Below are positions 24,801-36,800 of a stretch of 64,000 nt of DNA, piece by piece (within the stretch, counting starts at the first letter, position 1; each line of letters starts with the position of its first letter). Source of the stretch: Pseudomonas sp. B21-056. GTDB lineage: Bacteria; Pseudomonadota; Gammaproteobacteria; Pseudomonadales; Pseudomonadaceae. Below the pieces are notes generated by a model that saw nothing but the letters and a program-made list of their open reading frames with translations, did not search any database and had not been told where the DNA came from. The translations under genes and the position numbers were made by a program. The stretch spans positions 3,038,001-3,102,000 of the forward strand of contig NZ_CP087203.1 in assembly GCF_026016325.1 (NCBI RefSeq), read 5' to 3'.

Positions 24801-27800
24801 GGGTGAAACGAGTGTGCCAGTGATCGACCTCGACAAGGGTGTCTGGCAGGACGAGACGGCGCCCAATCCGCAGGTCGACGGCCTGACCTCGGCGCATCTG
24901 GCCTACGTGATCTATACCTCGGGTTCGACCGGGTTGCCCAAGGGCGTGATGATCGAACACCGCAACACGGTGAACTTCCTGACCTGGGCGCATCGGTCGT
25001 TCGATACCCAGACTCTGTCGAAAACCCTGTTTTCGACTTCGCTGAACTTCGACCTGGCGGTCTATGAATGCTTTGCACCGTTGACGTCGGGCGGCAGCAT
25101 CGAAGTCGTCACTAATGTGCTGGAACTGCAACAGGGCGAGCACGACGTCACCCTGATCAACACCGTGCCGTCGGCGCTCAAGGCGTTGCTGGAATCTGGT
25201 GGGCTGGGCGAGGGCGTGGACACGGTGAACGTGGCCGGTGAAGCCCTCAAGCGCAGCCTGGTGGAAGCGCTGTTCGAACAGACTTCGGTCAAGCGCCTGT
25301 GCAATCTCTATGGGCCCTCGGAAACCACGACCTATTCGAGTTGGGTGTCGATGGCTCGTGAAGACGGGTTTGCCGCGCACATCGGCAAGCCGGTGGCGAA
25401 TACTCAGTTCTACTTGCTGGACGAACATAAACAACCGGTGCCGCTGGGCGTACCTGGGGAAATCTACATCGGTGGCGCAGGGGTGGCGCGGGGTTATCTC
25501 AACCGTGATGATCTGACGGCCGAACGTTTTCTCAGCGACCCGTTCAGCGGTGCTGCAAACGCCCGGATGTACAAGACCGGCGACCTTGGCCGCTACCTGC
25601 CGGATGGCAACATCGAATACCTGGGCCGCAACGACGATCAGGTGAAGATCCGTGGTTTCCGCATCGAACTGGGCGAGATCGAAGCCAAACTCGCCCAACA
25701 CGACGCCGTGAAGGAAACAGTGGTACTGGCTCGCGAAGACGTACCAGGCGATAAGCGTCTGGTCGCCTATTTCACCCAGTCAGCAGCAGTGGACATCGAA
25801 ACCCTGCGCAGCCATCTGCAAGCGCGGTTGCCGGAATACATGGTGCCCGTAGCCTACGTACTTCTCGACGCACTGCCGTTGACCCCCAACGGCAAGCTCG
25901 ACCGCAAGGCCCTGCCTGCACCCGATCACGATGCCTTGATCACCCGTGGCTACGAAGCTCCCCAAGGCGAAATCGAAACCACGTTGGCGCAGATCTGGCA
26001 GGACCTGCTGGGCCTGCAACAGGTCGGCCGTCACGACCACTTCTTCGAGCTGGGTGGCCATTCGTTGCTGGCGATGCAACTGATTTCCCAGGTCCGTTTG
26101 CGTCTGGGCGTGGAACTGAGCCTGACGGCGCTGTTTGCTCATCCCGTACTCATGGCACTGGCGCAGGCCGTGTCCCAGGCCGGGCGCAGCACATTGCCGG
26201 AGATCGTCAGGGCCTCCCGCGACGAATCCTTGCCGCTGTCGTTCGCCCAACAGCGCCTGTGGTTCCTGGCGCAGATGGAAGGGGCCAGCTCGGCCTACCA
26301 TATGCCGGCAGGCCTGCGTCTGCGCGGCACGCTGGATCGCGTCGCCCTGCAACGGGCGCTGGATCGCATCGTCGCCCGTCATGAGGCGCTGCGGACCACC
26401 TTCGTGCAGGCCCACGGCGAGGAGGCCCGGCAGTGTATCGCCGCAGCCGACAGCGGTTTTGCCTTGCTGCAACATGACTGGTCCGACCGGACCAATGCCG
26501 AAGCCGACCTGCACGCCCTGGCGGCGCGGGAAGCCGCCGACGCCTTCGACCTGGAGCATGGCCCGCTGATCCGTGGCCGGTTGATCCGCCTGGGCGACGA
26601 GGACCATGTGCTGCTGGTGACCATGCACCACATCGTTTCGGATGCCTGGTCCATCGGTGTGCTGATCAAGGAACTGGCGGCGCTCTACGAAGCGTTCCGC
26701 CATGACCTGGACGATCCGCTGCCGGCGCTGACCGTGCAATACGGCGACTACGCCTTGTGGCAACGTCGCTGGTTGAGCGGTGAGGTGTTGCAGGCCCAGA
26801 GCAGCTACTGGCAGCAAACCCTGGCCGATGCACCGGCGCTGCTGATGTTGCCGACGGACCGGCCGCGCCCGGCGCAGCAGGACTACAGCGGGGCGGCGCT
26901 GCCGCTGGCGTTCGACGCCGAGCTGACGGCCGACCTCAAAGCCTTGAGCCAGCGTCATGGCGTGACCCTGTACATGACGTTGATGGCGGCCTGGGCGGCA
27001 TTGTTGAGTCGCCTTTGCGGCCAGGACGACGTGGTGATCGGTTCGCCGGTGGCCAACCGCACACGTTCGGAAGTCGAAGGGCTGATCGGCTTCTTCGTCA
27101 ACACCCTGGCCGTGCGCGTCGATGTCTCGGGCGCGCCGACCGTCGAATCCCTGCTGGCGCGGGTCAAGACCCAGGCCCTGGGTGCCCAGGCGCACCAGGA
27201 CCTGCCGTTCGAGCAGGTGGTGGAAATACTCAAGCCGGTGCGCAGCCTGTCCCACAGCCCGCTGTTCCAGGCGATGTTGTCCTGGCAGACCCTGGACAAC
27301 CGCGAACTGGTGCTGGGCGACCTGAAACTCGAAGGCCTGGGCGTGGCGAACACCGTCGCCAAGTTCGACCTGTCCCTGGAACTCGGCGAGGCCCAGGGGC
27401 AGATCTTCGGCGCCCTGGAATACGCCACGGCTTTGTTCGACGAGACCACGGTGCAGCGTTACCTCGGTTACTTCGAGCGGATGGTGCGCGCCATGGTGGC
27501 GAGTGATCAGGCGCTGATTGAGCAGATTGCGCTGGTGGATGACGCCGAACGCCAGCATCTGCTGGTGGGGCTCAACGCCAACCAGGCAGCGTACCCCCGT
27601 GAACGGACGATCCATCAGCTCTTCGAAGCCCAGGTCGCGGCCCGGCCGCAGGCCATTGCCGTGGTGTTCGAAGGCGAGCGCCTGAGCTACGCCGAACTGA
27701 ACCGCCAGGCCAACCAACTGGCGCACCATCTGATCGGGCTGGGCATCCGCCCGGACGACCGCGTGGCGATCTGCGTCGAGCGCAGCGCCGAGATGCTGGT

Positions 27801-30800
27801 GGGCCTGTTGGCCGTACTCAAGGCCGGCGGCGGCTACGTGCCGCTGGACCCTGCGTACCCGGCCGAACGATTGGCCTACATGATCGCCGACAGTGCCCCG
27901 GTCGCGCTGCTGACCCAACGCGCGCTGCAAGACCGCCTGCCGCCACTGGCAGCGCCGGTGGTGCTGCTCGACTACGTCGAACGGGTGCGCAGCGGCATTG
28001 CCGCAGGTCGTGAAGACAACCCGGTGGTGGCGACCCTCGGCGTGCGCCACCTGGCCTACGTGATCTACACCTCGGGTTCCACCGGCGCGCCCAAGGGCGT
28101 GATGATCGAACACCGTGGCCTGGTCAATTACTGCGTGGACGCCGTGCGGCTGTTCGAGCTGACGCCGGCCGACACGGTGCTGCAGCAGAACACGCTGAAC
28201 TTCGACCTGTCGGTGGAAGAGATTTTCCCGGCGCTGGTCGTCGGTGCCACCCTGGCGCCGACCCGACAGCTGTTCGGTAGCGTCGAGTTGCAGCAGGACG
28301 CCGAGATCCGGCCGACTTTCCTGCATTTGACCGCTGCACATTGGCATACCCTGGCGGCCGAATGGCACAACGCACCGGCCCAGGCCCGGGATCATCTGCG
28401 TGAAGTGCGCCTGGTCAACGTCACCGGTGATGCGCTGTCGATGCAAAAGTTGCAAATGTGGGACGCGGTGCGCCCGGCCCATACCCGATTGATCAACACC
28501 TATGGCCCGACCGAAGCGACCGTGTCGTGCACCGCCGCCTACATGCACTACGATGCCAACGGCGCGGCCGGCAACGCCAGCATCGGCACGCCGATGGCCA
28601 ACACCCGTATCTACCTGCTCGACGGGCAGCGCCAGCCGGTGCCGTTCGGCGTGGCCGGAGAGATCTACATCGGTGGCGACGGCGTGGCCCGGGGTTACCT
28701 GAACCTCGACACGATCAATGCCGAGCGCTTCCTCGTCGACCCGTTCAGCGACCAGCCCGACGCCCGCATGTACAAGACCGGCGACCTGGCCCGCTATCGT
28801 CCGGACGGACGCATCGAATACCTGGGGCGCAATGACTTCCAGGTCAAGGTGCGCGGTTTCCGCATCGAACTGGGTGAAATCGAAGCCAGGCTCAGCGACT
28901 GTGCCGGGGTCAAGGAAGCGGCGGTGATCGTGCGCGAGGACACGCCGGGGGACAAACGCCTGGTGGCCTACGTCGTGCCGCAGGCCGGCGTGACCCTGAG
29001 TGCGGCAACCCTTCGCGCACAGCTATCGACCCTGCTGGCCGAGTACATGGTGCCGAGTGCATTCGTCAGCCTGGCCGCACTGCCGCTGACACCGAACCGC
29101 AAGCTCGACCGTCAGGCGCTGCCGGCACCGGATGCCGAGGCCTTCGCCAGCCGCATTCATGTAGCCCCGCAAGGCGCCACCGAAATCGCCCTGGCGCAGA
29201 TCTGGCAAGGCCTGCTCAACGTCGAAACGGTGGGGCGCCACGACCACTTCTTCGAGCTGGGCGGGCATTCGTTGCTGGTGATGCGCTTGATTGCCCAGGT
29301 GCGCGAGCAATTGGGGGTGGAGCTGAGCCTGAACGAGGTGTTTGCCCAACCCGAGCTGAGCGCGTTGGCCCAGGTGTTGTCCCGAGCGGCACGCAGCTCC
29401 CGGCCGGACATCGTGCTGGTGTCCCGTGAGCAGGCATTGCCGTTGTCGTTTGCCCAGCAACGCCTGTGGTTCCTCGCGCAGCTGGACAACGCCAGCGCGG
29501 CGTATCACATCCCCACCGGCCTGCGTCTGCGCGGTGCGCTGGATACCGCCGCGCTGGGCCGTGCCCTGGATCGCATCGTCGTCCGGCACGAAGCCTTGCG
29601 CACGACCTTTGTCCAGGGGCAGGAGGTTGAGCAACGCATTGCCCCGGCCGACATCGGTTTCGCCTTGCAACGGCTTGACCTGTCTGCACACCCGGATGCC
29701 GAAGCCGAGCTGTCGCGGATGGCCGGGGAGGAAGCGCGGCAGGCCTTCGACCTGAGCCGTGGCCCGCTGGCCCGAGGTCGCCTGGTGCGCATGGGTGAGG
29801 CTGATCATGTGTTGCTGGTGACCCTGCACCACATCGTCTCGGACGGCTGGTCCGCCGATGTCCTGACCCGTGAACTGGGCGTGCTGTACGCGGCGTTCAG
29901 CCAAGGCCAGGACGACCCGTTGCCGGCCCTGCCGGTGCAATACGCCGACTACGCCGTCTGGCAGCGGCGCTGGCTCACCGGCGAGGTATTGAACAGTCAG
30001 GAACGCTACTGGCAGGACACCCTGGCCGGCGCACCGGCACTGCTGACCTTGCCGACGGACCGGCCACGGCCGGCCCAGCAGGATCATTCCGGTCATGCGG
30101 TGGGGATCGCCTTCGATGAAGCGCTGACCGAAGGCCTCAAGGCCTTGAGCCAACGCCATGGCGCCACGCTGTTCATGACGGTCATGGCCGCGTGGGCCGC
30201 GCTGCTGAGCCGCATGTCCGGGCAGGACGATGTGGTCATTGGCACACCGACGGCGAACCGCATGGATGCGCAAGTCGAAGACCTGATCGGCCTGTTCGTC
30301 AACACCCTGGCGGTGCGCGTCGAGGTTTCGTCCGAACTGACCGTCGAGACCTTGCTGCAACGGGTCAAGGCCCAGACCCTGGGCGCCCAGGCGCATCAGG
30401 ATCTGCCGTTCGAACAGGTGGTGGAAGTGGTCCGGCCATTGCGCAGCCTGTCTCACAGCCCGGTGTTCCAGGCCATGTTGTCCTGGCAGAACAGCGAAGC
30501 CGGCGGGGTGGAACTGGGCGACATCTCGCTGCAAGGGCTGGGGGTGACCAGCCGCACCGCCAAGTTCGATGTGTTGCTGGACATGGCGCTGATCGATGGG
30601 CGCCTGTTCGGTTCGCTGGAGTACGCCACGGCACTGTTCGACCAGGCCACGATGGAGCGCTACCTCGGTTACCTCGAATGCATCTTGCGCGCTATGGTTG
30701 CCGATGAGCAGGCCCTGGTGGCGCAGATCCCGCTGTTGGAAGACGCTGAGCGCCAGCACCTGCTGGAAGCGTTCAATGCGACGGCTGTCGACTATCCGCA

Positions 30801-33800
30801 AGGCCTGACCCTGCATGGCCTGTTCGAGGCACGGGTCACGACCTGTCCGGATGCCGTTGCCGTGGTGTTCGAAGAGCAGCAGCTGAGCTACACGCAACTG
30901 AACGGCCGCGCCAATCAGATTGCCCATCGCCTGCTGGAACTGGGCATTCGTCCGGATGACCGCGTGGCGATCTGCATGGACCGCAGTGTGGACATGGTCG
31001 CGGCGCTGCTGGGCATTCTTAAATCAGGCGCCGCCTACGTGCCGCTCGACCCGGATTACCCGGCCGACCGTTTGGCCTACATGCTGGAAAACAGCGCCCC
31101 GGCCGTGGTGCTGACCCAGCGCGCCTTGCAGGCGAACCTGCCCGCGACCGACGCCAGGGTGATGGTGCTCGAAGACGAAGATTTCGCCACGCGACCGACC
31201 GGCAATCCGCAGGTCTCGGGCCTGCATGCCAGCCATTTGGCCTACGTCATCTACACCTCCGGCTCCACCGGCCTGCCCAAAGGCGTGATGAACGAGCATG
31301 GCGCGGTGGTCAACCGGCTGTTGTGGATGCAGGACGCGTACACATTGAGCGCGGCGGACGCGGTGCTGCAGAAGACCCCGTTCAGCTTCGACGTCTCGGT
31401 GTGGGAGTTCTTCTGGCCGCTGTTTACCGGTGCGCGGCTGGTGATGGCGCGTCCGGGCGGACATCGCGATCCGGCGTACCTGCGCGAAGCGATCCAACGG
31501 CATGGCATCACCACGCTGCACTTCGTGCCGTCGATGCTGGACGTGTTCCTGGCTCACGGCGAGGCCGGCGAGTGCGCGGGGCTGCGCCAGGTGATGTGCA
31601 GCGGCGAAGCCTTGCCGGGCCATCTGGTGCGGCGCTTCAAGGCGCAATTCCCAGGGACTGCGTTGCACAACCTGTACGGCCCGACCGAAGCCGCCGTGGA
31701 CGTTACTGCATGGGACTGCACGGGTGTCGAGACACCGGACAGCACGCCGATCGGCAAGCCGATCGCCAACACCCGGATCTACCTACTCGACGCCCATGGT
31801 CAACCGGTGCCCCTGGGCGTGGCCGGGGAGATCTACATCGGTGGCGTCCAGGTGGCGCGGGGTTATCTGCACCGTCCGGAACTGACGGCCGAGCGTTTCC
31901 TCGCCGACCCGTTCAGTGACCGGCCGAATGCCCGGATGTACCGCACCGGCGACCTGGGTCGCTACCTGGCGGATGGCAACATCGACTACCTGGGGCGCAA
32001 CGACGATCAGGTGAAGATCCGCGGGTTCCGTATCGAACTGGGCGAGATCGAGGCCAAGCTGGCCCGGCACGAGGCGATCAAGGAGGTCGTGGTGCTGGCT
32101 CGCGAAGACGTGCCGGGGGCCAAGCGGCTGGTGGCGTACTTCACCGTGCACGGTGACGAGCACGGCGTCGAGATTGAAAGCCTGCGTGCCCGGTTGCAAG
32201 CGCAACTGCCGGAATACATGGTGCCGGCGGCCTATGTGCGGCTTGATGCACTGCCGCTGACGCCTAACGGCAAACTGAATCGCAAGGCGCTGCCTGAGCC
32301 GGACCTGGCTTCGGTGATCAGCCGTGAATACGAAGCACCGCAGGGCGCGATAGAAACGACGCTGGCACAACTCTGGGCCGAGCTGCTCAAGGTCGAGCGG
32401 GTGGGGCGTCATGACCACTTCTTTGAATTGGGTGGGCACTCGTTGTTGGCGGTCACGCTGATCGAACGCATGCGCCAGGCCGGCTTGAGCGCCGATGTGC
32501 GGGTGCTGTTCGGCCAGCCGACCCTGGCCGCGCTGGCGGCAGCCGTGGACGGCGCGACGGAGATCGTGGTGCCGGACAACGGCATCGTGCCGGGCTGTAA
32601 GCGGATCACCCCGCAGATGTTGTCCCTCGCCGACCTGACCCAACAGCAAATCGACGCTATCGTCGCCGGGGTGCCCGGTGGCGTGAGCAATGTCCAGGAT
32701 ATCTACGCCCTGGCGCCGTTGCAGGAAGGGATCCTGTATCACCACCTGGCTTCGCAGCAGGGCGATCTTTATGTGCAGCAAGCTCTGTTCAATCTCAAGG
32801 ATCGCGCCCGGTTGGATGCGTTCGTGAGCGCGCTGCAAAGCGTGATCGACCGCCACGATATCCTGCGCACGGCGGTGCTATGGGAGGGCTTGCGCGAGCC
32901 GGTGCAGGTGGTGCTGCGGGAAGCACCATTGACTGTGCAGGCCTGCGTGGTCGAACCGGGCCAGGACGTGGCGGCGCAGCTTCGTGAGCGTTTCGACCCT
33001 CGGCACTATCGGCTCGATGTGCGTCAGGCGCCCATGCTGCGGCTTGTCTGCGCCTATGACGACGAGCACCAGCGCTGGGTGGCGCTGCTGCTGTTCCATC
33101 ACATTGCACTCGATCACACCGCGCTGGAGGTGATCCAGCACGATATGCAAGCGTACTTGCTCGGGCAGCAGGTGCAGCTGGGCGATGCCGTGCCGTATCG
33201 CAACTACGTGGCCCAGGCCCGGCTTGGCGTGACGCAAAGCGCCCACGAGGCGTTCTTCAGGGACATGCTCCAGGATATCCAGGAGCCGACCCTGCCGTTC
33301 GGCCTGCAGGACGTGCAGGGCGACAGTCATGTCATCGAACAGGCCCGGTTGAGCGTGGACGACAGCTTGAGTCGCCGTCTGCGGACACAGTCGCGCCTGC
33401 TTGGCGTCAGCGCGGCGAGCCTGCATCACCTGGCCTGGGCGCGGGTGGTGGCGGCTGTGTCCGGCCGCGAAAGCGTGGTGTTCGGCACCGTATTGATGGG
33501 CCGGATGCAGGGCGGAGAGGGGGCCGATCGGGCACTGGGGTTGTTCATCAACACCTTGCCGCTGCGGGTCGACGTCGGTGTCGACGGGGCCCGGGCAGGC
33601 GTCAAGGCGACGCATGCGCGCCTCACTGCGCTGTTGGGACACGAACATGCGTCGCTGGCACTGGCACAGCGTTGCAGCGGTGTCGCCACGCCGGCGCCGT
33701 TGTTCAGCGCACTGCTGAACTACCGCCACACTGCAACGCAGGTCACCCAGGAGGCCCAGTCGGCCTGGAACGGGATCGAAGGGCTCGGCGGTGAGGAGTG

Positions 33801-36800
33801 GAGCAACTATCCAGTGTCGCTGAACATCGACGATCTCGGCGAGGCCTTCGTGCTGACCGCCCTGGTGGAGTCGCACATCGGGGCAGAACGCATCTGTGGC
33901 TACATGCACACGGCACTGGAAAGCCTGGTCGACGCGCTTGAGCGCGCACCCGAGGCACCCTTGCGTGAGCTGGCGATATTGCCGGCGGCGGAGCGCCGGC
34001 AACTGCTGGTCGACTTCAATGCGACCGACACGGTCTATCCCCGTGAAGAGACGGTCCATGGTCTGTTCGAAGCCCAGGTCAGGGCCCGGCCCGATGGGAT
34101 TGCACTCCAGCATGGATCGCAGCAACTCACCTACCGGGAACTGCACGAGCGAGCCAGTCATCTGGCGCATTGCCTGCTGGAACGCGGTGTCCAGCCAGGG
34201 TCGCGGGTCGCGATCATGCTGAACCGTTCGTTCGAGCTCGTCATCAGCGAACTGGCGATCCTCAAGTGCGCCGCCGTCTACGTACCGCTGGACCACCATG
34301 CGCCCGAGGAGCGGCAGCGCTTCATGTTGCAAGACAGTGCCGCGGTGCTGGTGCTGACGACCGGTGACAGGGCCTTGCCGCAAGACATGCCGCGAGTGGA
34401 CCTGGACACGCTGCAATTGACCCAGGTTGCACGGCCGCCGGTATTCCCCGGGCAAACCAGCGATACACCGGCGTACATCATGTACACCTCGGGCTCCACG
34501 GGCCACCCGAAAGGGGTGATCGTGCCGCACCTGGCCATTGGCCGATTGGCGATCAACAACGGTTACGCGGATTTCGGTGTGCAGGATCGGGTGGCGTTCG
34601 CCTCTAATCCGGCGTTCGACGCCAGTACGATGGAAGTGTGGGGGGCGTTGCTCAACGGCGGGCGCGTTGTGATCATCGATCACGAAACGTTGCTCAGCCC
34701 GACGCAATTCGCCCTGGTGCTGACAGAGGCCGAGGTGTCGGTGCTGTTCCTCACCACCGCCATGTTCAATCAATACCTGATGTTGATCCCGGATGCCCTG
34801 GCAGGCCTGCGGATCCTGCTGTGCGGTGGCGAGCGCGGTGATCCGGCTTCCTTCCGGCGGCTGTTGGCCCATGCTCCTTCGCTGCGGCTGGTGCATTGCT
34901 ATGGTCCGACCGAGACCACCACCTTTGCGACGACCCATGCGGTCACGGCCGTACCGCATGGCGCAACCAGTATTCCGATTGGCCGTCCTATCGCCAACAC
35001 CCGGGTGTATATCCTCGATGCCGCGCGCCAACCGGTACCTGTGGGTGTCGCGGGGGAGATCCATATCGGTGGTGTCGGGGTGGCCCTTGGTTACCTGAAC
35101 CGGGCGGACCTGACCGAGGAGCGCTTCATTGCCGATCCGTTCAGCGATCCAGGCACCGCGCGCCTGTACCGCAGTGGCGATATTGGCCGCTGGCTGCCCG
35201 ACGGCACCCTCGAATACCTGGATCGCAATGACGGGCAGGTCAAAATACGTGGTTTCCGTATTGAACTCGGTGAGATCGAGGCCCGTTTGCACGAGTGTCA
35301 CGGGGTGCGCGAGGCCCTGGTGGTCGCGCGTGAAGACAGTCCGGGCGACAAGCGTCTGATCGCGTACTACACCGAGCACGAGAACGGTGAGGCCTTCGAT
35401 GCGGACGCCCTGCGCGCCCAACTGCGCTCCGTGCTGCCGGAATACATGATCCCGGCGGCCTATGTGAGATTGACGTCGTTGCCGCTGACGCTGAACGGCA
35501 AGGTCAATACCGGGGCGTTGCCGGTACCGGAAATCCACGCTTATGGGGGCCAGGGCTACGAGGCACCGCAAGGTGACCTGGAAGTCACGCTGGCAGGCTT
35601 GTGGGCTGAGGTCCTGATGCTGGAGCAGGTTGGTCGTCACGACAGCTTCTTTGAGCTGGGCGGTCATTCATTGCTGGCGATCCGGTTGGTCGGATTGTTG
35701 GCACAGGCCAACCTGAGCGTCTCACTGGCCGAGCTGTTCCAGCACGAAACCGTCGCGGCTATGGCATCGATGCTGCAGACCCGCACCGAGGATGCCCAGG
35801 TCAGGGAGGCCATCGTACCGGTGCGCACCACCGGCCAGCAGAACCCGCTGTTCCTCGTGCACGAGTTCAGCGGGCTTGACCTGTACTTCCCGACGTTGGG
35901 CAAACACATCGACGCGGATATCCCGGTGTATGGCCTGCCCGCCGTCGAGTGGGGCGAGCCGCAGTTGCAGACGATGGAATGCATGGCCTCGCGGCTGGTG
36001 GGGATCATTCGTTCGGTACAGCCCAAGGGGCCTTATCGCCTGGCCGGCTGGTCGTTCGGTGGCGTCCTGGCCTACGAGACCGCGATCCAGCTGATCGGCC
36101 TGGACGAAGAGGTCGAATTCCTCGGTCTGATCGACAGCTACCTGCCTCGGCTGGTGGATCAGGGCCGGTCGCGCTGGGCGTTGGACGAAGCCCACAAGCT
36201 GCATCTGCTGGACCGCTGCGATGTGTTCTGGAGGGCTGCGTTGCCTGGCGAAGAAGTCCTTGCAGCGATCCTGGAGAAACTGGCCGATCTGCAAGGGCAA
36301 TTGGATCGATTCGATTTCGAAGGCCTGGTGCAGCATTGCCGCGACGAGACGGTGCTGCCTGCCGAGTTGGCCGTCTACAGTGCCGAGCAGCTCTGGCAGT
36401 ACCTCGATCGCGAAGTGGCCCACGGTCATGCGTTGGCCCATTACAGGGTGTATCCGATTTCCGTACCGGTGCATCTGCTGGTGGCCGAAGAACGCAAGGA
36501 CGACGCTCCCGAGCACACAGGCTACCTGGGCTGGGAGGCAGTCCTGCCGACGTCACAGCTGCATTGCGTCAAGGTTCCGGGTAACCACCAGACCATGATG
36601 CAGGCGCCCCATGTCCAGGCGTTGGGCCAGGCCATCAGCGCAGTGCTTCACACCGCTGCATCGCGTCCGGCGCCCTCACCGAAGAACGGTTACCAGCCAC
36701 TGCTGACGATTCAGGGTGGGCGAGCCGACCGGGCGCCGATTTTCTGTGTGCCGGGTGCCGGCGACAGCGTCACCGGTTTCATCGGCCTGACCGACGCCTT

